Counted from the stretch's first letter, positions 47,609 through 58,860 are shown. The stretch is DNA of 64,000 nucleotides from Ceratotherium simum simum (GCF_000283155.1 NW_004454195.1:3522221-3586220), one strand, 5' to 3'. Numbers and translations are program-made. The notes: generated from the letters alone by a model not told the origin.

Positions 47609-47764
47609 TTTTAAAGAGAAGACTCCCCCTCCCCCAAATTGAACTTCACTTGCAATAGGAATATATAGTCTCCTCTAGTAGTATTTCCTACACAACTGTT
47701 AGAAAAGCATCCACTGTTTTGGCCCAATCAACTCCATTTACATAAAGTGCACTAAGGCGCTAGG

Positions 47765-47865
47765 GTGACTTAGGTAAATCCACACAAGAATTTCTAAAGC
47801 TGAGCTAGGAACTCCTGCCCCCTGACTTTGACCTAGAGTTCATTCTGGTACATTACACTGCTTGT
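47765..47865 (-). mobile_element. Possible MIR fragment
   Basis: 'GACTTAGGTAAATCCACACA', 'GAGCTAGGAACTCCTGCCCC' and 'GTACATTACACTGCTTG' loosely follow the tRNA-side half of an antisense MIR. Confidence 0.4.
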
Positions 47866-48729
47866 TTACATACCTCTGAATTCAGCTCTTTCCTTTTATT
47901 TCTTTGTTTTGTTTGCTAACTTACTTTTGGTTTGTTTAGGTATTTTCAACTTCTAACATTGAAAAGCTACAATGGTACACTTCCTTGTTTAGTACTTTTA
48001 CCAGTCGTTATTACTGTCCCTAAAATCTAGTTTATGCTATTACTAACAAACTTTTGGTCAAATGTAGAACAAAAATTCACCAAGTTTAGTTGATTTGATC
48101 AAAAGTTCAAGCTAAGGTGGTTTAATTAATCACAACAAACCATGGAGTCACAGTCAATTTTTAAGATAAAAATCTTACAAAAGCAATTTACTTAAAATGT
48201 TCTATACTTGGTTCCATTGTTTTCTAAGATTGAAGTCAATAATGACAAAGTTATCTTTTTATAATTATTGAAAGCTACAATAAGTTGGTGGTTTTCTAAT
48301 ACAGGATCCACTAATAGTGAAAGAAACAAAAAGGACCTCAGATATCTCAAGTGAATTTTAAAGAGAGAAAACGGTCGACATAGGTGGAAAACATGGAATT
48401 TTTAAAAACTAAACTAGTAATTAAAACAACGTAAAGGTCTGGTCTTTTGTTGTTAAAAAGAAAAATACTTTTTAATTACTGAAAGTAGCCTCCAAAAGAG
48501 TACATCTTCACCTTTCCAAAATAAAGGCTTGAATTAACATCCACTCACCTGAATGAATTCAAATCTGTTACTCAAAATAATGTTCACATTTTGGGGGTGG
48601 TTGTGAAACATCAAACACCTAAGTGTAGCATTACTTTAAATTATTACTACATATAATTTATCCCTGAGCTTTGTTATGTTGTTATAATCAAGAAGTTGGT
48701 TATCTTTGACCATTAAAGAAGAAGTGATA
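47866..48729. other. Unassigned noncoding DNA
   Basis: AT-rich; nothing recognised. Confidence 0.45.
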
Positions 48730-48731
48730 GG

Positions 48732-48902
48732 GAGCCAGCCTGGCGGCGAGGTGGTTAAGTTCGCACGCCCTGCTTCAGCTGCCTGGGGTTAGTGGGTTTG
48801 GATCCCAGCAAGCCATGCTGTGGTGGCACCCCACATACAAAATAGAGGAAAATGGGCACAGATGTAGCTCAGAGCCAGTCTTCCTCAACAACAACAACAA
48901 AA
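48732..48902 (+). mobile_element. ERE SINE, internally shortened, with 10-bp target duplication
   Basis: 'GAGCCAGCCTGGCGGCGAGG' head, GTGGTTAAGTTCGCACGC, 'GGGTTTGGATCCCAGC', then directly 'AAGCCATGCTGTGGTGGCAC', 'AATAGAGGAAAATGGGCACA' and an (AAC)n end. The usual spacer between the B box and AAGCCATGC, and the second GATGTTAGC block, are missing. AAGTGATAGG flanks it at 48722-48731 and 48903-48912, perfect over 10 bp, so the deletions did not remove its ends. Confidence 0.93.
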
Positions 48903-48912
48903 AAGTGATAGG

Positions 48913-49134
48913 ATTCACTGTAATACAGCAACACTAATAAATATTTGAAAAGTGAAAGTTCAATAAATTAAACTGAATTTCACCATTTCCAAAAGGCTGA
49001 AAAACAATACATATATATATATGTATGTATCTGTGATAAACTATATTCTTCAGATGGCCATATAATTAAAATAATTAAGCTGATGTCAAATTGAGCTAAC
49101 TCCACTTTTCAGACTCAGTAAGTTGATGAGCAAT
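48913..49134. other. Unassigned DNA with a short TA/TATG run
   Basis: ATATATATATATGTATGTAT at about 49010-49029 is the only notable feature. Confidence 0.5.
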
Positions 49135-49345
49135 GAGTATAAGATCATAGGCTCAGGAGTCACAGAGCCTGGTTTGGATCTCAGCTCTATTTGTGTGGCT
49201 CTGGACTTAGTTGCTGAATTCTCCAACTCATGATTTCCTCAATTGTATAATGTGGACAATATTAACTAACTCATAGACTTACTATGAGTGTGTAAAGTGC
49301 ATTCCTGACAGAATAAAGGGATTATGGTATTTATCATCCCTATTT
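49135..49345 (+). mobile_element. MIR SINE
   Basis: 'AAGATCATAGGCTCAGGAGT' head, 'GCCTGGTTTGGATCTCAGCT', 'GCTGAATTCTCCAACTCATG', 'TTCCTCAATTGTATAATGTG' and 'GAGTGTGTAAAGTGCATTCC' follow MIR in sense order. Confidence 0.8.
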
Positions 49346-49754
49346 AAAAAGAATTTGATTTCCAAAACTACTACCTATAAAATAGACCAGAAGATGTTAA
49401 ATACTTTCACTCATTTAATTTGAATTTAAAAATGACCCATGAAGTAATATGATAGAGTATATATACTTTTTATGTATTTCACTTTATAAATTAAAGATTA
49501 TTGATTCATATGAAGATAAAACTAAATACTGAATCAACCATAGTGAAAGACCTGTCCAAAGGTCTTTGTTGTTGTTGTTGTTGTTGTTGTTACTGGTGTG
49601 CTCACGTGTGCATAAATGTATGTAGCAAAAATTACAGAAAATCCAGAGAAACAGAAAAACAGATTGACCTAAATCCCACAATCCCTAACATAATCACTTC
49701 TTTACTTTATTATATTAAATTTCATCCCTTTCCCTATGCATATAATTATTACAA
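49346..49754. other. Unassigned DNA containing a (TTG)n run
   Basis: No family recognised. The cysteine-run open frame at 49501-49758 is only a translation of the TTG/TGT repeat. Confidence 0.5.
49566..49591. repeat. (TTG)n microsatellite
   Basis: About eight uninterrupted TTG/TGT units. Confidence 0.97.
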
Positions 49755-49905
49755 ATAGTTGTCCTACTAACGTTAGGTGGTATTGCTTTCATCTTATAGA
49801 ATGCGGGTACTCAAAGAGGATAAGGAAGTTGCTCAAGTGCACACCATCACTTGGTGGTCCTCTGTAGTCCAGTTTCTATCCACCACACCACCCTCCATTA
49901 TCTAC
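49755..49905 (-). mobile_element. MIR-related SINE
   Basis: 'TTAGGTGGTATTGCTTTCAT', 'AGGAAGTTGCTCAAGTGCAC' and 'CCAGTTTCTATCCACCACAC' follow the reverse MIR order. Confidence 0.6.
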
Positions 49906-50406
49906 CCAGGGCCAAGTGATAGCAAGAGCAGAGGCTCAAGGCCAAGAGCCAGGCACAGTCACACACGTTAACCCTACCAGCAAGGAAGCAGTCTGTTAGG
50001 ATAAGTTTTCTCCCACACCCTAACTCATTAGACATTTCTCAAGTAAATACTGGAAAGAGATGGAACTTGACTCCCACAGGTTTGGTAATGGAGCGTATCT
50101 CCCAGTGCTTTTGCCCAACAGCGTGAGTGTAGCTGATCACAGTCTAGGGCCATTACTTCCAAAGGCAGCAACACACGGAGTCTGACCACCAGTCACTGAG
50201 GCAATATTTTTTAAAAGGCCACTGCTGTGAAAACGAGATATGAGAGCAGGAACATTTTGATTCTCATGGAAAATACCTCAGTAAACATTCTATCATATTT
50301 CACAGCAAATACGTTCCACTCACTCATACAGAACCCTTGTCTGCTCTCCTCCAGGGTACTTCTAGCTTTCAAAAAATTAAGTAAAATTAAAAGAAAACAA
50401 CTAAAT
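49906..50406. other. Unassigned noncoding DNA
   Basis: No repeat or exon recognised. Confidence 0.45.
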
Positions 50407-50491
50407 TTTCTTCCTTCCTCCTCTCCTTCCTTCCTTTCTCCTTTCCTTCCTTCCTTCTTTCGTTCCTTCCTTTCTTCTTTCTTTCGTTCTT
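50407..50491. repeat. (TTCC)n/(CTTT)n polypyrimidine tract
   Basis: About 85 bases almost entirely C/T with two G interruptions (TTTCGTTCC). It is the second such tract in the window. The 128- and 122-codon frames through it are not genes. Confidence 0.95.
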
Positions 50492-50889
50492 TTGAAATTT
50501 CCATATGGCTAGGGTTTCTTTTAACATCTCTAGCCCCATTAAACCCAGTAATATGTAATGGAAAAACAGCCACTCCCATTGCTGGAAAAGGTAAAACTCA
50601 ATTCACTAAATAATGCTTTCAAGCCACCAGGAAAAAAAATCAAAGTTCTTACTAGAAAGTCAAGCAAGTAAGTCCCTTTGTATTCATTCCAACAGCTGTT
50701 TGACAGGAATGGAGGCCAAGTAAGGAAAGTTCAGGTAAATATCCCAATTTAGTAGAGTTATCCAGGGGTCACAAAGGGGCTATGTGCTTTTGGGGGTATG
50801 GTGTTACATTTACCCTTAAAAGGCAATTTTTAATGTAAAAAGTGAAGCCTCTTGTTTTATGGACCTTTAACATATTTTAGACACAGAAA
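50492..50889. other. Unassigned noncoding DNA
   Basis: Nothing recognised. Confidence 0.45.
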
Positions 50890-51025
50890 AATGTGACCAT
50901 TTTACACTGGAGAATGCATGGCTGAAGTTAGAGCCTTGCTCAGGGTCCCAACCTTCCAATGAACCCATCAAAATCAGAGGCCTGGCCCCTTTGCTGACAC
51001 CTCTACCGCTGCCTTCCTACACCTC
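50890..51025 (-). mobile_element. MIR-related SINE
   Basis: 'GACCATTTTACACTGGAGAA' and 'GCCTTGCTCAGGGTCCCAAC', then 'CTCTACCGCTGCCTTCC' in reverse MIR order; diverged. Confidence 0.5.
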
Positions 51026-52588
51026 TGAGTCCATTTTCAGGGCTGAAATTCTATGTCGCTAAGTAATATGTTTACCAGCACAGTGATTCTACGTTGATTA
51101 CACAGATTATCCCTAGCTATTTACCCTTCTCTACTCAAAAATCATCCTATCGGCCTATTTAAGAATTGGATATGGGAGACACAAGAAGTGGTGTCTGAAT
51201 GGAACAACAGATGTCTTCCTCCTCCACCTCAATAAATACAATTTCAGACAACCAAAGCAATCATTACCTGAAAAAGTCTTGTTTCTGGCAGAAAAAAGAA
51301 ATCAATTTAATTATACGAGATGTGTCTTACATTTTAATTGTTGTTAAGTATAGTGCATTATTGACAGAGTCTCCCTGGATTTCAGTTTATGAGCTTTTAC
51401 ATTACTCAGATAACTTGCTGAGAAGAAAAAAAAAAAAAAATCCATCATGTTCCTTAAAAGAACTGAAGCGGCATTGTGCCCAAGTCATTAGGCCCCTTGA
51501 CTACGCTCATAATGATGAATGCATCATTTTTCTTGCATGAAACTTTGGTAACAAATAGCACAGCCAAGTCTTTTCCAGCACTGTTATTCTGTTTTAAAAA
51601 ACACTGACATTTTCTTAAACAGACATAATTTACAATTTTAAGGAGCACAACAGTGCCTTGGTGTTCCAGGGCCAGAAAGCAAACAACACTCCTTTCAGTT
51701 CAATTTTTTTAAAAGAGAATCTCGTGCTTAGTGAGTTCACTATAGCTGAAGGCCAGAGAGACAGAGCAGAGGGAGAACGGAGTACCACGGCAGCATGTGA
51801 AGGTCATGACTAACCGGTCACATTACAGTGAGGGTCAGAGCAAGACAGAGCGACAGGAATAAGAGAGGAGAGCAGGAAGGCAGAGCGCACCCAGCCTGAG
51901 AGTGGGGGAGGCATTGTGGCAGCGCCATTCCCTCACCGGAATAGAAGTGGTGGATGATTCCTTTCTACCAGCCCTCTGAGGCAAGCAGCAGCCTCACAGA
52001 TGCTTCTGTGCTTCAGAACTCTTTCTAACAGGGTCTTCTGTAAATTTCACACAAAGGGAGCCTGGCCAGTGTCCGCATGCCTGGATCAATATCTGTAGCC
52101 ATGTTCGATTTCCAGTGGGGTCAGCTCAGCCCAAGGAGATAAATGGACATCTGTGCAGGATGCTGCAGGTCTGTTGTTGAATGAGACCTTAGAAGCTAAG
52201 GTTATGTGTAAAGATTAAAACTCCCAAGGTGTTATTTCTAAGATGACAGATGTGTTTCAATGCCCTTGGCAAAACTTCTCTTTCTATATTTCCCACTAAT
52301 CCTTTATTAAAGAGCTGTATTTTATGGGTAGAGAAAATGATGTCTGTGAAGGCATTAAGTATATGCTTGAGTGTGTCCCTTGTGTACATACAAGCTATCT
52401 GTGTGTTCATATTATATATGTGTGTATATATACGTTTGTGTGTCTATATATGTATCTCACACATCTCCTTTCCCTACAAGAACATTTTTGCTTTTTTTCT
52501 TGATATATATATGTTACCTAATTCAAGATATCCAAAGGAACAGAAGTTCAGAATCCAAAATGATGTTATGACCATGGTATGTGGCTAT
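51026..52588. other. Unassigned noncoding DNA
   Basis: About 1.5 kb including a relatively G-rich stretch at 51735-51960 (many GAGAG and CAGAG words, few CpG). A TG/TA run lies at 52409-52454. The 113-codon frame at 51199-51540 and the 131-codon frame at 52250-52645 have no domain; the second is partly microsatellite-derived. Confidence 0.4.
52409..52454. repeat. Imperfect (TA/TG)n run
   Basis: ATTATATATGTGTGTATATA followed by TACG, TTTGTGTGTC and TATATATGT. Confidence 0.85.
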
Positions 52589-52670
52589 TCATCTGTTCTA
52601 CAAACACCTATTAAGCTCCTACCATATACCAGGCATTATCCTTAAAACTGATACACAGAGTTGATCACTC
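52589..52670 (-). mobile_element. L2 LINE 3' end
   Basis: 'ATTAAGCTCCTACCATATAC', 'CAGGCATTATCCTTAAAACT' and 'GATACACAGAGTTGATCACT' follow the reversed L2 tail. Confidence 0.6.
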
Positions 52671-52738
52671 CCATCAAGTCACTCATTGCCCTTTAAATGC
52701 ATTAGATCCACAAACAATTATAAGCCAGTATATGAATT

Positions 52739-53305
52739 TGATGGTGCTCAGGGCAGGCCACCCCAAGATGCACCATTCTGGTATGCAGATTATTTTGAGC
52801 TGAAGACAATAAAGACTCAGAAGACTCAGGAAGAACATTTGAGTTTCCCCTCCCAAACTGCCTAAAGAATTTAACATAAAAGACCTGTTTCAGGAAGGAG
52901 TTACTATCACGATGGCTGTAATATAATGTAAAATAGATGTTACAATAGGAAAGGCACCAAGCCCCTCTTATAAAAAATTCTGTCTCTCCCTGGCCACATT
53001 CTCTATAGGTGGCCCTGAAAAGAGTTGTCAGACAAACATTTGCATTTCTATCTCCATGTGAATTGTCTTCTTCCCCTCTGAAATCCCAAACCACTACCCA
53101 TCCCCAACACCTTCCTAGCCTTTAGCTACAATACTTAAGCAAGCAGCTTAGACAGAAGGATGAGCTGCTCATTTCTGAGTTTCTCCCATGTATATATGTT
53201 ATTAAACTCGGTATTATTTTCTCCTGCTAACCTGTCTTAATTATTTGGCCAGCCATAAGAACCTTAAGGGAGAGGGAAGAGGGGGATTCTCCCTCTTCCT
53301 CTACA
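52739..53305 (+). mobile_element. Solo LTR of a class I (ERV1) endogenous retrovirus
   Basis: The 567-base element begins TGATGGTGCTCAGGGC and ends CCTCTTCCTCTACA, so it has the TG...CA ends of an LTR. Flanking AATT at 52735-52738 and 53306-53309 is the 4-bp target duplication expected of gammaretrovirus-like class I elements. A TATAAAA lies at 52969-52975 and an ATTAAA polyadenylation-type signal at 53201-53206, followed by a TCTCCTGCTAACCTGTCTT stretch typical of the R-U5 end of this class. No internal region is present, so it arose by LTR-LTR recombination. Frames at 52683-53094 (-) are antisense. Confidence 0.85.
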
Positions 53306-53459
53306 AATTCAACCAAATGTACATGAGGGGAGCAAGGCGTAGAGGAAGAACTAAGGAGGGAGTGACTACCTCTACTGGACAAGAGTCAGGGAAGAATTCC
53401 CCTTGCTGGGGGAGATGCGGCATCTATTTGGGTTTGGAAAGAAGGAGGGGGGAGTTGAC

Positions 53460-53700
53460 CAGGCAGACAAGGGGAAGAAAAACACTCTAGGCAGAAGGAT
53501 GGGCAAATGCAGAGGCACAGAGCAAGGTGACCCTGCGTGCTTACCTTGTTCAGGGAGAATATAAAAGGACAAGGCATCGAGGGATAGAACATCAAGCTGG
53601 ATAGGCAGACAGGAAATAACACAGCACGATGTGCTCCGTGCTACAGGTTAAGCAGCTTGGTTTTCATCCTGGAAAGCATTACCCAAGTGTCTCTGTGAAA
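53460..53700 (-). mobile_element. L2-like antisense fragment
   Basis: 'CTAGGCAGAAGGATGGGCAA' and 'ATGCAGAGGCACAGAGCAAG' and then 'TTAAGCAGCTTGGTTTTCAT' match the order of a familiar antisense L2-region consensus ('ccaggcagagggaacagcaagtgc...'). Decayed. Confidence 0.45.
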
Positions 53701-56700
53701 ACTATTACTACAGATATTTCATAAGTAAAACTTACAAAGGAATTTCACGATCAAATACTTAAGAAAATTCTAGATTGAACAAGTTTCTTCACTGTGGGAT
53801 TCTTCAGAACCATTTACCGCTCTGAATTTGAATGTGTACGGAATTGCCAAGAAGGGGTTTCAGTATATCAATTTTTTAGAATATATTTGGCCACTTATTT
53901 ATTTTCTGAAGTTTCTCTCTGATTTCCTGTCTTTTAGGATATGCTGATGTAAATGCTGGATAGACAGTGAAATGTTTCAAACAGCAGCATGAGAGAGACC
54001 TTATCAGTCTTGTATCCTGATATTTTGACACTATCCTCTGGTGACAATGTAAAAAGGACTAGGCCTGTAGCAAGGGGACCAACTAAGAGGTTATTAGTGA
54101 TCAAGAATAAGGTCCTCTTCTAAGGCAGAGGGAATGGAGATAGGAAGCAAAGAATAGTTTCAGGAAATAATAGGCTGTAAAATCTTCTTTACCCAGTGAC
54201 TCTGCATCCTATATATTTCTTCAGATACGAATCTTGGGTGTAATGAGTTACAGCTTAGAAAACAATAATGTGTCCCAGATGTATCCTAAAGATCAATGAT
54301 GAAATTAATTCATGGTTACTTTGTGCTTTGTCAACTTTCTCCTGGAAGAACTGGATTTGGGGCCAAAAAAAACTATCCCATATTATTCACCCAAAAGTAG
54401 AGTATGAAGTCACTGGAAGGGGGATGAGCAACACTCCAGTCTCAGTGGACAAACCAATGAGCCAAAACAAAGAGCCGAATCCCAGGGCTGGAGTCCACTG
54501 AGTCCAGAGAACAGGTCACCATACTGAGAGGTTAGCTGAGAAGACTTCTAGTGCAAACACAGTCACCGAAAGTCACCAAATCCAGAGTGCAGTGGATTAG
54601 GGGACTGAGGTGTGGGAGAGCTCAATGTAAAGCTAGGAGTACCCAAGTTGTGTAACCAAGAAGGCAAATGGAGATCAAGTCCACTTCCCTGGGGCCAGAG
54701 ATGAAAAGCAGAAAAAGGGTTTCATATTTCCTATGCAACATTCTTGAAAAAATATGAATCTGCTGTCAATACATATAAATTCCAAATATCTTCCTATGTC
54801 TCTAATGTAGATAAAATTCCTAGAATTACCAGGGACGGGGGAGGTTTTTGAGTGCGAATTTGGAGAGGGCTGTGGAGAGGGAAGTGGAAAAGAAAAACCT
54901 AACCATAGATTTTAGGAATGCCCATAAAATGAACCCACACAAGAGACGCCTCGTCCTGCACACACTACTCACCATATCAGGCTTTTTATTTCTATTTTTA
55001 ACCAAAAAATATGGCCTAAAAAATCATTAATCTTGCAAGATGGCCTGATATTTAGAAATTTACAGATACTTTTTTTTCTGATTTTCAGGGTCTATGGGAA
55101 CCTTCACAAACACCTTGCAGGTTTATCTGAACCAGTTGTCAGTCGGAAACCCTGATCTAGAAGGCATACGACACATATCAAGTATTTTGCTATTTTCTTC
55201 AGGGATTTCTACTCCTTTCCTGCTGCCTGGATGGGTCCGTTTGATCTGAGGGCCTTGAGGACACATGAGAGCCATGTTGCTTTCTCTTTCTTACTCTCTA
55301 TCTCTTGCCTGTTAAGATTATGGAGAATTTGAATTTAAATGAGAATTTAAAAAGTAGATGAAGCTGGTCCAAGCTGGCGTTGTTCATGGGAACGTCAGCA
55401 CTGAATAAGTTCGCCGATCAAAGCCACAGTCTGTGTTCCGCAGGAACTTTTGAAAACTATTTAGAATAAAACAAGTGGAGGAAAAATCCACCTTGTGCCA
55501 GACTGCAGCCTTCTGCTTAAACACACAGCAGGGCAAAGCCGTAAAGCTTCCAGTCAGCCCAGAGACTGAGCCAAGAGCCACAGCCTTTTTTTCAATCTTT
55601 TTTTTATTTATACTTTCCTTCCCAAAAGGAATGAGGTCGCCAACCAAAAAGTTACACCTGATCCCCCGAGCTTCCTTTGAAGATGCCTGCTCACCCGGTT
55701 TATGTTGCTCTAGTCTGCAGATGCAGTATAGTGAGGCAGTCCGGGATGAGGGGAAGGGGTTTAGGAATGACTTTAAACTAGAAGAAAATGCTTGAAGTTT
55801 AAACTAAAATCAAATGGGTTTTGTCCTCACCAATGAAGAGAAAACAGTAGAATGGAAGATGTAAGGGAGATGTTTAATCAAGAACCTCTGCAACCGGCTG
55901 CTCTGTCCCTTTGCTTTTATTTGTCAAATGTTTGCAAAAGGTTTTCTCCACCACAGTAATCTTGGGAGTCTTCTGGTCCCCTGGATAATAGAGAATCCAA
56001 GAAGGTTATAGGCCGTGTTCCTTCTTAGTGCCTTCCAGATTAAATAGAGACTATAAAACCCAAGACATTCTGTTCTGCTGCAATGCAGGTTTGGGTAACT
56101 AAAATTAGTAACTAGTTCCATAATGCAGTTCTGTAACTGGAATGATGTCAGTGAAATGCAGAAGTCAGCTTGGTATATACGTGATTCCTGCTCTCCACAC
56201 CCCTAGGCATGGATGGGTGCAAAATAGTAGAAATAGAATTATAATCTTCAAGAGGAAAGGGAAAAAAACCCATCAATTCAGCTGTTGCAGTCTCAGCAGG
56301 AGCCTGTTCAACTGTATTTGAAGGCATCTGAGGGGCACAGCCAGCCTCATAGCACTCTTAACCCAAGCTACCTTGCCCTGCCCTCTCTGCCTTGGCCATC
56401 TTAATAGCAGCCCTACCACCCCAGAACTTTCCATACCCACCCACACGGCTCTAATTCAAGTGTTGCTGGTATTTCTATTGTATTCTCTTTTGCTTATTTT
56501 TAATATTCATGTTGGCATCTTTCAGTAATGCTGAGCTATGTCCCTGGGCCATCTGAATTAACTCCCCTGGTACAAGTCATTATTTTTTTAGTGCTTTGAT
56601 TACAAAGATGCATTGGACTGCTCTGTTTCCCTAAACTCTACTATTTTTAATGTGCAATTTTTTGGAACACATATTGCATCATAGAAGAAATGCCTGTGTT

Positions 56701-56769
56701 CTCTTTCTGCTTAATTTCTCATCATCACCTTTACGCTCGTTGTCATTAAAATAATCAATAACCATAAGT
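53701..56769. other. Unassigned noncoding DNA
   Basis: About 3 kb with no recognised transposon. The part 55060-55800 is less AT-rich, carries several CpGs and is repeat-free; the 106- and 87-codon frames there overlap on opposite strands and show no domain. A conserved noncoding element or an unrecognised exon cannot be excluded. Confidence 0.35.
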
Positions 56770-56945
56770 GTAGAATGAATGCTATCTGTCAGGTACTATG
56801 CTAAGCACTTTACATACATAGGATTATTTCATTTAATCCTAATATACCAACCTCATGAAGGAATCAGAAATTTTAAGGAAGTTCTTCAAGATCATCCACT
56901 TGAGTAAATGGTAAAGCCAGGATTCAGAGTAGGCCAGGGTACTAT
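56770..56945 (-). mobile_element. MIR SINE
   Basis: 'TCAGGTACTATGCTAAGCAC', 'TTTACATACATAGGATTATT', 'TCATTTAATCCTAATATACC' and 'AAAGCCAGGATTCAGAGTAG' follow reverse MIR order. Confidence 0.85.
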
Positions 56946-57034
56946 GCTATAAATTATCCACAGGGAACAATATCAACTTTGGATTTGGATAAAGGGAAAA
57001 ACTCATGATAAAACAAATTTTGAACCAGGAAGAT

Positions 57035-57345
57035 ACTTTATTGTTACTCAAAATGTGATCTGCAATCTGGCAGCATCAGCCTCACCTCAGAATCTGTTAA
57101 AATGCAAATTCTGGGCCAGCCCCAGTTGCCTAGTGGTTAAGTTCAGCGCGCTCCAGTTTGGTGGCCCAGGTTTGGATGCTGGGTGCGGCCCTACACCACT
57201 CATCTGTTAGCAGCCATGCTGTGGCGGCAGCCCATATAAAAACGAAAAAAAGAGGAAGATTGGCAACGGATGTTAGCTCAGGGTGAATCTTCCTCAGAGG
57301 AAAAAAAACTGCAAATTCTCAGACCCTAGCCAGACCGATTGAACC
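57035..57345 (+). mobile_element. MER5-type hAT fragment, interrupted by an ERE
   Basis: Left part: 'GTGATCTGCAATCTGGCAGC', 'ATCAGCCTCACCTCAGAATC', 'TTAAAATGCAAATTCT'. Right part: 'GCAAATTCTCAGACCCTAGC', 'CAGACCGATTGAACCATAAT'. Together they give the first two-thirds of MER5; the 3' third is missing. Confidence 0.85.
57113..57309 (+). mobile_element. ERE SINE with 10-bp target duplication
   Basis: GGGCCAGCCCCAGTTGCCTA head, GTGGTTAAGTTCAGCGCG, 'GTTTGGATGCTGGGTGCGGC', 'GCAGCCATGCTGTGGCGGCA', then AAGAGGAAGATTGGCAACGG and 'ATGTTAGCTCAGGGTGAATC' and an A-rich tail. TGCAAATTCT occurs at 57103-57112 and 57310-57319. Removing the SINE rejoins MER5. Its B box has mutated, so it is probably older than the 30075 copy. 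Confidence 0.95.
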
Positions 57346-57929
57346 ATAATTTTATTATCTTGTTCAATTCTCAATCTGAATCTTGGAAACGCAAGGGGAC
57401 GTGAAGTTATTCGTGGGAATTGTGAATCCAAAGGAGCAGCAGGCATTATCTATAGAAAAAACATGTGTCTTCAAAACTTAATTTTTGTAAAAATATAAAG
57501 ATACTTTGGAGCCATTTCAATACATATTTATATGACAATAGTTCTGGACCCAAATAAATGTTTTTATATTACTGTATATACTTTCTCAAGTAACAAATAC
57601 AAAATACTAGAAGTAATAGAATGTGAAAGACCCATGGAGTTTTTTAAATTAAAAAAGATTTTCATAGTTAAAAAGATAGGAAAAAAATTGATATATTTCA
57701 AACTCTCACGTGATGCTGGAATTTCCTTTCCAACATCCTGACAAGTGGTCACTTAGTTTGTGTTTGAGGATTGCTACTGACAAGAATCGTATTTCTCATT
57801 AAACAGCTCATTCATTTTTTAAGCAGATCTAATTTTTTAAAAGTTCTTTCAATATTGAGTTTAATTTTATGTAACTCATTACACTAATTTCAGCTTCCAT
57901 AGCTAAAGAAGATTAGGAGCCCAATCTTA
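57346..57929. other. Unassigned noncoding DNA
   Basis: AT-rich; two overlapping 60-70 codon frames with no domain. Confidence 0.45.
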
Positions 57930-58860
57930 ATCATTTCTTCAAATATTTGAAGACATAACATGTCTTCTCTGGCCTAAACATTATAATTATCTCCTTCAAC
58001 TTTTACTCGTTTGACATAATTTCCAGCTTCTGAGAGTTTCCTTTCTTTTAGTTTTTGGTCCTTCAAGACATAGTACCCAAAAGACAACTCAATACTCAAA
58101 ATGGGATCTTTGCCACTACAGATAAAGCCTTTTTCTTCCTTGTTTGAGGTGATGCATGTCTATGAAGGCAAATTAAGTTACAATGTTGGGTATTTCTTTT
58201 AAACTTAAAATCAACAAAATACGCAGATCTTTTTATTTTAACTGCTATAAAGCTGCATCCACAGCATCCTCCCACTTGTGTAGTTGATTTGATTTTTTAA
58301 ACTTAAACATGGAACTTTACATTTGCCCCTGTATGTTTCACCTGTGTAGATCTATTACTTCAAAACTGAAATATTTATTACATTTTGATCTTTTCCCCAT
58401 TTATTAGCTTTCTCTAAACCTTTTGTTCCCTGAAAAATAAAAATATAAATGAAACGACTGCCTATTAATGCATTTTTGTTAAACCTTTCAAGTGATTGAC
58501 TATTCTCTCAACACTCACATACAAATTGTCTGAGTTGACCATTCTAGAATTTGTCAGGAATCAGATGGAAGATTACCAACCTGTAATCTCCTGACCCTCA
58601 CGTCCTTACCGTTTAGAGTCCCATCTTCTGGCACTTCATCAGTTTTTTATAACTCCTCAGAGATTATGAGTAATGGCTCTGTGATAACATCTGGAAATTA
58701 TTTCAGTATTCTGGAATAATCTAAGCCTGAAGACAGAAACTCATTTAAAGCAAATAGATGTTCTTTAAGTATCTCTCTCATCTATCTTTGGATCTAATTT
58801 CATTTTTACCATCTTTGTTATACCCATTTTCAATTTGAAGACCATTCTTTTGTGAAGACA
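57930..58860 (-). mobile_element. Long CR1/L3-clade LINE relic
   Basis: The plus strand follows, over more than 900 bases, the reverse of a CR1/L3-type consensus. 'TGTCTTCTCTGGCCTAAACA' and 'CTCCTTCAACTTTTACTCGT' match the antisense of 'gaactggggttgtttagcctggag'; then come 'CAACTCAATACTCAAAATGG', 'CACTTGTGTAGTTGATTTGA', 'GGAACTTTACATTTGCCCCT', 'GGCTCTGTGATAACATCTGG' and 'CAGTATTCTGGAATAATCTA'. Divergence is high, as expected for a pre-placental element, yet the order is continuous. A second copy of one segment lies at 59143-59229. Confidence 0.55.

Noticed and set aside
49501..49758. Cysteine-rich small protein
   Set aside because: The cysteine run is the translation of the (TTG)n microsatellite.
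50227..50613. 128-codon frame, with a 122-codon frame on the other strand
   Set aside because: Both run through the polypyrimidine tract and translate to Ser/Phe/Pro or Lys/Glu/Arg low-complexity sequence.
52250..52645. 131-codon open frame, the longest in the window
   Set aside because: It crosses the TA/TG run at 52409-52454 and an L2 fragment, shows no domain, and its length is within what 64 kb of noncoding DNA yields by chance.
52702..53094. 130-codon minus-strand frame
   Set aside because: It lies antisense within the ERV1 LTR, which does not encode proteins on that strand.
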